Of a DNA stretch of 64,000 bases, positions 18,441 through 26,975 are shown piece after piece; the first letter of the stretch is position 1, and every line of letters begins with the position of its first letter. This DNA is from Psychrobacter fozii. GTDB lineage: Bacteria; Pseudomonadota; Gammaproteobacteria; Pseudomonadales; Moraxellaceae. The position numbers and the translations under genes were made by a program. The DNA is taken from NCBI RefSeq assembly GCF_003217155.1, contig NZ_QJSU01000004.1, positions 124,001 to 188,000 on the forward strand. Reading direction: 5' to 3'. Under the pieces are notes generated by a model. The model saw only the letters and a list, made by a program, of their open reading frames with translations, was not told where the DNA came from and did not search any database.

Positions 18441-19454
18441 ATGAGTATAAATATTATGCATAATGCTCCTGCCGTCTATGTGCCTACCCAACCTGAAGGC
18501 AATGGGCTGACCTTGCCTACGCTACTCAGTTTACTCGCACATGGCCTTGTGATTGGCCTGCTCGTTTATAACTATCAACACACTGAAGTAGACATGACTG
18601 GTAGTCTCGAAACGGTCATGGTGTCACCTGAGCAGCTGGCTGATATGCAAGGTCAGATACTGGCCAATCGTGCTGCCGCGCAAGCTCAAGCAGCCAATGC
18701 TAGCAGCAGCTCATCGACAGTTACGCAAGCGAATGAGTCTAACAGTAACAATGCCAACCAAAACAGCAGCCAATCAAGCTCTCAGCAAGTACCTAGTTTT
18801 AGCCGCCCTGATGACACTGCTGGGCGTCCTTTGCTCATGAGCGAAGAGCATCATCAACGCTTACTTGAACAAAATAGAGAGTATGAGCAGCGGATGGCTG
18901 AATGGGCAGAGGAATTAGATGAATCAGTGACAGAAAAGCACGATGCGATTGAGCGAGACAAAAGAGATGAGCAAGTAGAAGAGCAACAAAGGCTCCAAGA
19001 GTATCGTAATAAGCCAAATGACACTCCCAAAATTGTACGTCCTAATAATAAAAGCACCAATATAGAATTTGAAAGTAATGATTCTGATGGCACACCTAAG
19101 AATTACAGTCTAGCAAAAGGTGACTCTGTCGTATCTAGCGATACAACAAGCACCACAAAAGAAAGCAGTCGTTCAGCAGCAGGTGGCAATCGCGGTGCTA
19201 GCAACAATGAAATTATCAGCTTAATCAAACGTAACTATAATCCACCGACAGGAGCGAAAGGCACGACTCAGCGCGCGACTCTAACGATTACTGTAAATGC
19301 TAGCGGCAAGGTAACCAATGTCTCAGTTTCAGGACCTGATAGTAGAGTCAATGAGGCAGCCAAACAAGCAGCTTGGGATGCGGATAGCTTCCCAATAGAT
19401 ACTAGCGATCCCAAATATCCTACTTTCGATATACAGTTTAGGGGTAGTAACTAA
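18441..19454 (+). CDS. tolA: Tol-Pal system protein TolA
   Basis: 337 residues with the TolA three-part plan: a single membrane anchor (about 25-43, LLSLLAHGLVIGLLVYNY), a long hydrophilic middle rich in A, Q, S, N and then charged residues (about 80-240), and a C-terminal globular domain (about 250-337) with the TonB/TolA-like ATLTITVNASGKVTNVSV. The middle is shorter and less alanine/lysine-rich than E. coli TolA, with an S/N/Q stretch before a charged helix. TolA spans the periplasm and couples TolQR to the outer membrane. The start could also be the ATG five codons later. Confidence 0.9.
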   Translation: MSINIMHNAPAVYVPTQPEGNGLTLPTLLSLLAHGLVIGLLVYNYQHTEVDMTGSLETVMVSPEQLADMQGQILANRAAAQAQAANASSSSSTVTQANESNSNNANQNSSQSSSQQVPSFSRPDDTAGRPLLMSEEHHQRLLEQNREYEQRMAEWAEELDESVTEKHDAIERDKRDEQVEEQQRLQEYRNKPNDTPKIVRPNNKSTNIEFESNDSDGTPKNYSLAKGDSVVSSDTTSTTKESSRSAAGGNRGASNNEIISLIKRNYNPPTGAKGTTQRATLTITVNASGKVTNVSVSGPDSRVNEAAKQAAWDADSFPIDTSDPKYPTFDIQFRGSN

Positions 19455-19590
19455 TAAGTTGCTCATGTCTCACATTATTGATAACGTTACCTTAATAATC
19501 TTATACTGTTGAAGGTATTCCCATACCTTTATGGTTGATTGATTACTTGTAGAAATGATCACTATACTTTTTCAGGAGCTTGAATTACTC

Positions 19591-20883
19591 ATGCGTACTC
19601 ACAAAAAACTACTCACATCTTTACTTGCCAGTGCCTCAGCTTTGCTTGTCGCTCCAAGTATATTTGCAGCTCCTGTCGTTCTGGAACTAGATTACGACAT
19701 TCCTACTCAACAAAACCAAGCCGCTTTTGTTCCCTTCGCTGGTGACACCGTCATGTCTTCTATTATCCTAAATGACTTAGGTAAAACCGAGCTAAAAGTG
19801 ACTAGCGAAAATTTGCCACAGCAACCGCATAGTAGCAACGAGTTAGCAGGTACACTACCCGTATGGCAAAGTATCGGTATTCCTTACCTAGTCGTCGGTA
19901 GCAGCAGTACCAATCGCGGTAAAGTGACCACCAACTATGAAGTTATTGAAGTAAAGTCAGGGCGAATACTAGCAGGCAAACAAAGTCTAACGGCTAATAA
20001 CGATAAAGAAAGTATGCGTTATGCTGGGCACGTCATCGCAGATAAAATATATGAGTTGATTACCGGGACGCCAGGAGATTTTTCAGGACGTATTGCTTAT
20101 ATTGAAGAGGAATTAAGCGGTAAGAATAAAGTCTCACGCCTAAAAATCATGGATGCTGATGGTGAAAATGCGAGAACACTTGCTGAAGTCAAAGGGTCTA
20201 TCTTTTCACCCGCTTGGTCACCAGACGGTAAACGCATTGCTTACTCTGTACAACGTGATCAGTCTTATCAAGTCATCTACGTACAAAACGTTGATGGCGG
20301 CGGCGCAACCGCATTAACGCCATTTCCTGGTAGTAACTTGAGTCCATCATTCTCACCAGATGGCAGCAAAATATTATTCTCTAGCAGCTTTGAAGGCAGT
20401 GCTGATATTTACGAGATAAGTGCCAGTGGCGGTCAACCTAAAAGACTCACTAGCTGGCCAAGCAGTGAAGTACAGCCAAGCTATGCGCCTGATGGTCAAT
20501 CTTTTGTGTTCGTCAGTGACCGCGCAGGTTTCAATAAGCCACAAATCTATCGTTATGAGTTTGGCTCAGGACGTACTACGAAGCTATCAAATAGTGGTTA
20601 TGCGACTAGCCCGCAGTTCAATAGCGATGGTTCACAAATTGCCTTTTTGAATGGCTCATCAGCCGCTATCATGAATAGCAATGGCGCAATAACGGCTAAT
20701 TTGGGCAATACGGGCATTGATGAAGCACCGAGCTTTTCGCCTAACGGTAAGCGCGTAGTCTATGCTTCAAAACAGGGTGGTAAAGGCATTATTACAATAA
20801 AATCACTAAATGGTGGTGAGACGTTTGGCAAGTCTGGACAAGGTATTATTCGCTCACCAGTATGGTCAGCCAGTCCGAAGTAA
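19591..20883 (+). CDS. tolB: Tol-Pal system periplasmic beta-propeller TolB
   Basis: 430 residues from the ATG at 19591, chosen because it follows AGGAG and yields a clean signal peptide (MRTHKKLLTSLLASASALLV to SIFA-APVV). The N-terminal TolB domain is followed by the WD40-like propeller with repeated SPAWSPDGKRIAY, SPSFSPDGSKILF and PSYAPDGQSFVF blades. TolB cycles between Pal and TolA in the periplasm. A terminator follows 45 bases later, and the next gene is on the other strand, so pal is not part of this cluster. Confidence 0.95.
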   Translation: MRTHKKLLTSLLASASALLVAPSIFAAPVVLELDYDIPTQQNQAAFVPFAGDTVMSSIILNDLGKTELKVTSENLPQQPHSSNELAGTLPVWQSIGIPYLVVGSSSTNRGKVTTNYEVIEVKSGRILAGKQSLTANNDKESMRYAGHVIADKIYELITGTPGDFSGRIAYIEEELSGKNKVSRLKIMDADGENARTLAEVKGSIFSPAWSPDGKRIAYSVQRDQSYQVIYVQNVDGGGATALTPFPGSNLSPSFSPDGSKILFSSSFEGSADIYEISASGGQPKRLTSWPSSEVQPSYAPDGQSFVFVSDRAGFNKPQIYRYEFGSGRTTKLSNSGYATSPQFNSDGSQIAFLNGSSAAIMNSNGAITANLGNTGIDEAPSFSPNGKRVVYASKQGGKGIITIKSLNGGETFGKSGQGIIRSPVWSASPK

Positions 20884-20927
20884 ATAATCCACTTGCTGTC
20901 TTTCTCAATCCATAAATCCTTGTATAT

Positions 20928-20964
20928 AAAAAAGCGCCTAACTATCTGTTAAGCGCTTTTTTTG
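20928..20964. terminator. Terminator after tolB
   Basis: AAAAAGCGC and GCGCTTTTT pair, with TAAC/GTTA stacked inside after one mismatch and a five-base loop, followed by a T7 run. It ends the tol transcript and lies in a convergent gap. Confidence 0.88.
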
Positions 20965-21051
20965 TTTTCTAAGGGCAGTAGTGAAATAGTAAAGTAGTTT
21001 TTATACTAGATATTTTTATTTAACAGCCATTAGCTAAAAGTGTAAACAGTA

Positions 21052-21714
21052 TTAATCATCACTCGGATCACCTGCTGGTGGGTTGTCATGACGCAGTTTT
21101 GCCACGTCTTCAGCCGTTACCGTCTCAGTAAAGCCATTCAAATCACTGACCACATATTGAGTAACCGCAGCCATCTGCTCATCATTCATCATCCCATGAA
21201 ATGACGGCATACCGCGAAAACCATTCATTAAGATATCAATGATGTAATACTTTGATTGCATCTTACTGTTATTAGCCAGTGGTGGATAATAACCTGCGCC
21301 GTAAGCACCCTCACCTTTATGCATATGACAGGCTGCACAGGAGTCGTGATATAGCTTTTCACCATCTGTTGTCACAAATGCATTGGTGCCTTCAAATTTT
21401 GCTTCCCACTTAGTAATACTTGGGTCATTTTCCATATTGGGCAGTGAGCTGTCATCGACGATATTTGTAGAAGGTTTTGCAAGCTCATCACGACTCATAT
21501 GGACTGCACCCCAAGCGCCTGTATTACGGCTGGCTTGATAATCAGCAGGTTGCGTAGCTTCTTTCTCTTGTACACTGGCTATCGTTTGTGCATCATCCGA
21601 CCGCTGACTACAACCTAGCAGTGCCGCACTACTCACCACACTCAGCAACATCATAGTCAGCAGTTTGGGTGTCATGTTTTTTATGACTGTCTTCTTCACG
21701 ATTGCATTATCCAT
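21052..21714 (-). CDS. Mono-haem c-type cytochrome, lipoprotein
   Basis: 220 residues with an N-terminal export segment ending in a lipobox (ALLGC, C35), so it is probably tethered to a membrane on the periplasmic side. One haem-c site, CAACH, lies near residue 130, followed by YYPPLANNS and GFRGMPSFHGMM, where the methionine is the likely axial ligand of a class I cytochrome c. The start at 21714 has AGAGG six bases ahead. It begins 30 bases after the amine oxidase stop on the same strand, so the two are almost certainly co-transcribed and probably are redox partners. Confidence 0.88.
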   Translation of the reverse strand: MDNAIVKKTVIKNMTPKLLTMMLLSVVSSAALLGCSQRSDDAQTIASVQEKEATQPADYQASRNTGAWGAVHMSRDELAKPSTNIVDDSSLPNMENDPSITKWEAKFEGTNAFVTTDGEKLYHDSCAACHMHKGEGAYGAGYYPPLANNSKMQSKYYIIDILMNGFRGMPSFHGMMNDEQMAAVTQYVVSDLNGFTETVTAEDVAKLRHDNPPAGDPSDD

Positions 21715-21744
21715 GATAGCCTCTGAATTTTATAGTTATTCGTA

Positions 21745-23346
21745 TTAACCCAGCATTTTTGCTTTTTTATGTAGGCGCTTCGCGGCATCCATACCAGATA
21801 GAATAGCGCCTTCCTGCCATGCTGGAATGTGTGAACAATGCTCGCCTGCCAGTACGATACGATTATCAATGCTGCACAGGGTATCGTAATGCTGCCGACG
21901 GGTCGACTCATTCCAGATGCCATAGCAGCCGAGCGTCCATGGGATACGGTGCCAGACAACTGACGTACCTGCGCGAAATTCTTTGGGATACTGAGGATGG
22001 ATATATTTACCATAGGCAAGCGCAACATTGATACGCTCTTTCGGCGTTAGGGTATTGAACTTATAAGATGTCGGGCCGTAACCATAGGCGCCTAGCAACA
22101 CCCCTGTCCCATCTTTGAACATATTTTGTGACGGATAGGCAATCTGAGCAATGGGCATGTCGGTATAAGTCAGACCACCAAATATCCACTCATCCTCTTC
22201 CCAAAATCGGCGGTTGAACTCTAAGCCGACTTTATAAGAGGTTTCATAAGGCACAGCGGCCATCGCCTGTTTCATAGGTTTTGAGACATTGATATCCATC
22301 TGCGTCAATATCGTTAGTGGGATATTACAGACGCACCAATCTGCACGGATGGTCTTAGTGGCGCCATCTGGACTATTGCTGTCGACATAATCGACCGTCA
22401 CACCACTTTCGTCTTGATGGATTTTGGTGACTTTTGCATTAAACTCAATCATATCTCGGCATTCGCGGGTGAATGCGTCACCTATTTTACCCATACCACC
22501 CACTGGCTGAAACATGGTTGGCTGATGCCCATAAGTCATATGATTGCTATAGATATCTGCCCACATACCCGACTCTAATATCTCACTGATAGGCAGTGGC
22601 TTTGATGGGGTCGCGTCAGGCATCAAGCCGCCACCCGGAAACACACTAAAACCGCGATGCTTGCTGGTCTCATTGCTGGCACGGTAGCGATAGTCTTTAT
22701 CGAGCACGCCCCAACCTTTTAAGCCTTCTAACAGTTTTTCCTTGTCTTCTCTATTCACAGAACGATCAAGAGCACCGACATTAACGGACTTCGATAACAA
22801 CTCCGCGACGTGACCTTGGATGTCGTTTTTTACATCACCCAAACGTTGGGGCACACCGCCAAAATGAGTACTACGATGCAAATACGCACGATCATTGGTC
22901 TGAATAAATGGCTGCAGCTCAACACCGAACTGTTTGCAATAATGGAAGATGGCATAGTGATGACTGGGCAAACGCCATGGCCCACCATTAAAATAATTGC
23001 CTTCTTCAAAATCACAAGTGACTTCTTCACCGCCAAGCTCTGTATATTTATCACCGCTGTTCAACGTCCAGCTGCGACCACCGCCACGGTTCTGATATTC
23101 GAGAACCTTGACATCATAGCCTGCTTTACGTAACTCATAAGCCGCTGTCAGTCCACCAAGACCAGCACCGAGAATGACAATGCTAGCACCCGGAGGTGCA
23201 CCTTTTAAATCCATGGTCTCTTTGAAACTCGACTCTGAAGCAAATCCTAATGTCGTCATTGCCTGATACATCGCCGTTGCACCCGCTGTCTTACCAATCA
23301 TCGAGAGCAGTTGGCGCCGCGTTGGAGACTGAGGCATGTCTTTCAT
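21745..23346 (-). CDS. Flavin-containing amine oxidase/dehydrogenase with Tat-like leader
   Basis: 533 residues of the monoamine-oxidase FAD superfamily. The leader begins with a twin-arginine motif (TRRQLLSMIG) and a short hydrophobic stretch, pointing to Tat export as a folded flavoprotein. The FAD site is IVILGAGLGGLTAAYELRKA with the downstream acidic residue and GGGRSW; the C-terminal FAD motif is VLAGEHCSHIPAWQEGAI. The substrate cannot be read from sequence; a primary or secondary amine or an amino acid is expected. Flanking cytochrome c genes on the same strand suggest electrons go to cytochrome c instead of oxygen, as reported for the related nicotine oxidoreductase NicA2. That is inference from context. 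Confidence 0.85.
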   Translation of the reverse strand: MKDMPQSPTRRQLLSMIGKTAGATAMYQAMTTLGFASESSFKETMDLKGAPPGASIVILGAGLGGLTAAYELRKAGYDVKVLEYQNRGGGRSWTLNSGDKYTELGGEEVTCDFEEGNYFNGGPWRLPSHHYAIFHYCKQFGVELQPFIQTNDRAYLHRSTHFGGVPQRLGDVKNDIQGHVAELLSKSVNVGALDRSVNREDKEKLLEGLKGWGVLDKDYRYRASNETSKHRGFSVFPGGGLMPDATPSKPLPISEILESGMWADIYSNHMTYGHQPTMFQPVGGMGKIGDAFTRECRDMIEFNAKVTKIHQDESGVTVDYVDSNSPDGATKTIRADWCVCNIPLTILTQMDINVSKPMKQAMAAVPYETSYKVGLEFNRRFWEEDEWIFGGLTYTDMPIAQIAYPSQNMFKDGTGVLLGAYGYGPTSYKFNTLTPKERINVALAYGKYIHPQYPKEFRAGTSVVWHRIPWTLGCYGIWNESTRRQHYDTLCSIDNRIVLAGEHCSHIPAWQEGAILSGMDAAKRLHKKAKMLG

Positions 23347-23512
23347 AATAAAGTCCTTAAAGTAGGCGTTCGTGCAAAACAGGAGGCATTGAGACGATGA
23401 ATCAGCTTGGCTTAGTTTTTCATTTTGTTGTTTAAGCTGTCGTGCCTTACCGTGTTGCCTTTAACGCCTTTCTTGTCATAAGTATTTAAATCGTATTTAT
23501 AAAGTCACTGGA

Positions 23513-25012
23513 TTAACGGCGACGCCTAGCACGCAAGATTGCTCGTATGATAAATACAATAATAATGACGGCCACGATAATGCCGACTATTGCCAACAGG
23601 CCCGCATATTTGATTAAAAATGGCGTATCAGCACCCGTCGTTGCGATGCGATCGACATCATCAGCGCTCACCTCACTACTCGTAAGGCCACCAAAATTCA
23701 CACGTACATAATTGGTGATACCAGCGATTTGCTCGCTATTAAGCTCATCTGAAAACCCTGGCATAATAGGCGAAGTATTGGTCGCTCCTTCTACCCCATG
23801 AAAAATCATGTTCACGAGCGCATCAGGTTTGTCGCGACGAATACTGCTGAGTCCGACGATAGGCGCATAACGTGCATCAGGCTGTCCATTACCATCGACA
23901 CCGTGACAACTACCACAAGCCGCCAGATATAGCGATTCTGATGAATCACTGCTGTTACTTACCTCTGCTTTAGCTTGAGTCAAATACTCATTTTGGGCGA
24001 GTAAATCATGCGTAATGGACTCGTTGATTGGTATTGGTAGACGAGAATTATCAACGGCTGCGAACTTATCCTCTGTCTGAATCGCAGGGACGGCTTTTAA
24101 ATAAGAAGCAATGGCACTCAAGTCTTCATTTTTGAGATAGCGGGTGCTGTGCGCAACTGCCTCGCCCATCGGCCCACCCGCATAAGCTCGTTGGTCAAGC
24201 TCGCCGGTACGTAGATACGTGACAATATCTTGCTCACTCCAATTGCCAATACCACTTGACTCGTCAGGCGTGATATTTGGCGCATGCCAATGACCAAGCT
24301 GAGCGCCTGATAGATATTTTTCTTTATCAAAACCCATGGTGCTATTACGCGGGGTATGGCAAGTGCCACAGTGCTCTAGGTTATTGACGATATATTCACC
24401 GCGTTGCTGTGTTTGGGTGAGTCCATCACGGTTCTCAGTAGAAGGGACATTTAAAAAGTTCCAGCCCAGCATGAGCGTACGAATGTTAAAAGGAAATGGC
24501 AATTCAGTTTTTTGCGTTGGTGCTTCATCGACTACTGGTACAGTTTGCAGATAGGCAAATAACGCGCTGATATCTTCTTCCTTCATGCCGCTATATGCAG
24601 CATATGGCATGGCAGGATATAACATATGGTCGGGTGCTCGACCTTTTTGCAGCGCATTCTTCAAATCCATCTCGGTATAGTCACCGATACCATAACGCTT
24701 AGACGGGGTAATATTGGTTGAATAGATACTCCCCATCGGAGTGTCAATCGCTGTACCGCCAGCATAATCTTCACCGTGGCACGCCATACAGTCAGCAGCA
24801 CGAGCAATATAGGCACCGCGGTTGACGATATCGCTATTAGCGGGACGCACATTAGGCAAACTGGCATTAGATAGACTAGAATCAGCTAATGTGGTGGTGG
24901 GCAAGCGAGCACTGGCCGTGCTTGTATCAGGAAGGCTTGTTCCTTCAGCCATCACAGCACTGGAGGTAATACCCATTACGAGCATCGATAACATCATAGG
25001 AATTGGCTTCAT
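23513..25012 (-). CDS. Tri-haem cytochrome c, membrane-anchored (alcohol/gluconate dehydrogenase type)
   Basis: 499 residues with a signal peptide and three CXXCH sites (CMACHGEDYAGG, CGTCHTPRN, CGSCHGVDGNG) in three cytochrome c domains. The layout is that of the cytochrome subunits of membrane-bound alcohol, gluconate or aldehyde dehydrogenases. A C-terminal membrane helix (about 465-485) followed by an arginine-rich tail anchors it. I choose the ATG at 25012 because GAGGAT precedes it and it begins the signal peptide. No dehydrogenase of those classes is adjacent; the partner here is the amine oxidase 166 bases downstream, so it would pass electrons from that enzyme to the respiratory chain. 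Confidence 0.88.
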   Translation of the reverse strand: MKPIPMMLSMLVMGITSSAVMAEGTSLPDTSTASARLPTTTLADSSLSNASLPNVRPANSDIVNRGAYIARAADCMACHGEDYAGGTAIDTPMGSIYSTNITPSKRYGIGDYTEMDLKNALQKGRAPDHMLYPAMPYAAYSGMKEEDISALFAYLQTVPVVDEAPTQKTELPFPFNIRTLMLGWNFLNVPSTENRDGLTQTQQRGEYIVNNLEHCGTCHTPRNSTMGFDKEKYLSGAQLGHWHAPNITPDESSGIGNWSEQDIVTYLRTGELDQRAYAGGPMGEAVAHSTRYLKNEDLSAIASYLKAVPAIQTEDKFAAVDNSRLPIPINESITHDLLAQNEYLTQAKAEVSNSSDSSESLYLAACGSCHGVDGNGQPDARYAPIVGLSSIRRDKPDALVNMIFHGVEGATNTSPIMPGFSDELNSEQIAGITNYVRVNFGGLTSSEVSADDVDRIATTGADTPFLIKYAGLLAIVGIIVAVIIIVFIIRAILRARRRR

Positions 25013-25673
25013 AATATCCTCATATAGCTGGTACCTAGGGTATTTCACAGAGAGGTTTGACGACACATTCGATACCGAGCAGCGTCTTTATATCTATTTA
25101 TTTTTGCAGCTCTAGGCTTCAGTCATCAAACATCAAACAATTCATTAAAAAACAAAATAACGAGCAAACTATCTTTATAGAAGACATCTAACAAAAAAGC
25201 ACCTAGTAAAGAAAGCATCTAGCAAAAATAGTTTCTAGATAATGTCTACTCACCTCACCAATGTAAGACTTTTTCGCTACTATTACTTGAATGGTAACTT
25301 ATTGGTCTAAAATTTTTACAAAATTTAAAGAACTGTCTGACGGCCATCTATTTCCAGCAAATTATCATGTATTTTTATAGGGTAATAATACGTATTTCAA
25401 AAAACCCTTTAAAAACAATAGCTAAATAGACTGTTTAACAATATTACGTCTTCTATAAATGATGTATCACTATGAGGAAACATTGCAAATGAGCGATATT
25501 TACTATCATTATTCGTTTGGGCTGTACATAATGGATACATAGACCGAAATCAAAATCGTCCAATTATAAATAATATTTTTATGGTGATATGACACATAGT
25601 TATTGCACCTCACCATATTTTGTTTATGATAGGCGCTATTTCCACGTTGCCAATCGCCGCCTGAGACATCATT
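25013..25673. other. Intergenic region upstream of the cytochrome/amine oxidase genes
   Basis: 661 AT-rich bases between divergently oriented units. The 5' part holds the 16-bp tandem repeat at 25183-25246. The remainder (25250-25660) should contain the promoters of the minus-strand triad and of the small lipoprotein gene. No further ORF was seen. Confidence 0.5.
25183..25246. repeat. Imperfect tandem repeat, 4 x 16 bp
   Basis: Units GACATCTAACAAAAAA, GCACCTAGTAAAGAAA, GCATCTAGCAAAAATA and GTTTCTAGATAATGTC are contiguous at 16-base spacing, with a shared CTA in the middle of each. Noncoding, upstream of the tri-haem cytochrome gene. Confidence 0.85.
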
Positions 25674-25799
25674 ATGAAGTCATTAACGCTTACTTATATA
25701 CTCACATCTATTCTGTTATTAACAGGTTGTCAGTCGTTCCAGTTTGTTGATAGTCCGATTCCTGTCACATCGAATTTGACTCAATCGAATGACCAGTAA
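25674..25799 (+). CDS. Small lipoprotein, 41 residues
   Basis: A short ORF encoding a complete lipoprotein precursor: a basic start (MKSLTLTYI), a hydrophobic core and a canonical lipobox LLTGC with the lipidated cysteine at residue 19. The mature part is only 23 residues and contains FQFVDSPIPVTSN. The stop is followed within 20 bases by a strong terminator, which supports a real transcript. Function unknown; small lipoproteins of this kind can assist envelope assembly machines, but nothing here shows which. There is no strong ribosome binding site, so confidence is moderate. Confidence 0.7.
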   Translation: MKSLTLTYILTSILLLTGCQSFQFVDSPIPVTSNLTQSNDQ

Positions 25800-25816
25800 T
25801 AGAATTGAGAGACACA

Positions 25817-25846
25817 AAAAAAGCAGACTATAAAGTCTGCTTTTTT
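25817..25846. terminator. Bidirectional terminator
   Basis: AAAAGCAGACT pairs perfectly with AGTCTGCTTTT around an ATAA loop, with A and T runs on both sides. It serves the small lipoprotein on the plus strand and the flavoprotein on the minus strand. Confidence 0.92.
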
Positions 25847-25873
25847 ATTCAGGTTATGGTCGATAAGGTTATA

Positions 25874-26485
25874 TTAACTCTGTGTATTGGCTGGCTGATG
25901 CTTGATAATGGTTTTGGCCAGATGATCACCAAACCAAATAGCGGTGTCGATATCTCCAGATCCTGGCGTTTCTTCAGGTGGGCCATCGAGTGACTGCGTC
26001 ATTAAACCCAAAAAGCTAGATAGACGATTTAGGTCATGAGTTTCATGACCTGTCGGCATCAATGGTAGTCCAATCCAATTCATCCCATGCTGCATGGCAT
26101 ATAGAGAAATCTGCTGTAATACTGCAAGTTTGTCACCGCTTAATCCGCCAGAGTTGGCAAAAGCTGCTGCCCACTTCCCTTCCCATTTACGGTGATACCA
26201 ACGCTTTGAGGTTTCATCCATAAAAGTCTTAAATTCAGCCGTAACACTACCCATGTATACGGCACTACCAAATACCAGCAGATCTGCTTGATCTAAAAAA
26301 TCCCAATCCACCTCATGGACATCTACCGCTTTGGCTTGCGATTCTGGTAACTGCTGACGAGCACCTGTCACTATGGCCTCAGCCACACGCTTGGTATGAC
26401 CATAATTACTATGATAAATAACCGCGATAGATAGATTATTGGCTTGGTGAGTGACAGTTGAAGCAGACGATATAGATGTAGTCAT
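25874..26485 (-). CDS. WrbA-like flavodoxin-family NAD(P)H:quinone oxidoreductase
   Basis: 203 residues with a flavodoxin fold: the phosphate-binding loop YHSNYGHTKRVAEAI near 25-40, the second flavin loop FGSAVYMGSVTAEFKTFMD, and FANSGGLSGDKLAVLQQ. This pattern matches WrbA and related FMN-dependent quinone or nitro reductases. GHETHDLNRLSSFLGLM toward the C-terminus differs somewhat from classical WrbA, so NAD(P)H-dependent FMN oxidoreductase is the safer name. It is cytoplasmic, single-gene and opposite in direction to its neighbours. Confidence 0.85.
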   Translation of the reverse strand: MTTSISSASTVTHQANNLSIAVIYHSNYGHTKRVAEAIVTGARQQLPESQAKAVDVHEVDWDFLDQADLLVFGSAVYMGSVTAEFKTFMDETSKRWYHRKWEGKWAAAFANSGGLSGDKLAVLQQISLYAMQHGMNWIGLPLMPTGHETHDLNRLSSFLGLMTQSLDGPPEETPGSGDIDTAIWFGDHLAKTIIKHQPANTQS

Positions 26486-26975
26486 ACGGGCTCTAGTAAT
26501 GAATGAATTGATGAATAATGAGTCGCTAAATAATAGTAACGTTTAGAATTTTCTGAGTAATTACAGCCATTATAGCCTGTAATCATATCGTTAGTACCGG
26601 ATAGCTGTCGTTAATGACGCTATCGTCAGGTGCAAAGATAATCACACTACCTATTAACAGACTGTCATAGAGTAGCAATATTCAACGAATTATCAACTCA
26701 CTTATGTAAATCGAAACTTTGTCGAACGTTATGTAGCACATCTTGTGCGTATTAAATAAGAAAAAATAATCGTTAATAATTACATTTATTTATTCCATAT
26801 ACGCATATGTTAATTCCAGCTTTTCTTTCAGGCTTGTTTCTATTTTTACCGTAATAGGATTATGATGTAGCGCTTATTCCTAAGTTACGCATAAATACAA
26901 TTAATGAATTAAAAAAATCATAAGAAAGCTATAAAGAAATCACAATCAAATCGATAAGCAGAGGAGACTACTACT
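26486..26975. other. Divergent promoter region, flavoprotein / YeeE
   Basis: 490 AT-rich bases. GATAGC-T-GTC and GAC-GCTATC (26600-26624) form an inverted repeat with one bulged base, possibly an operator or hairpin. The 200 bases before the YeeE start have long A/T tracts. No ORF was recognised. Confidence 0.4.

Noticed and set aside
23513..25012. Cytochrome subunit of a gluconate or alcohol dehydrogenase
   Set aside because: Domain layout fits, but no flavin or PQQ dehydrogenase large subunit is adjacent; the neighbouring amine oxidase is the better candidate partner.
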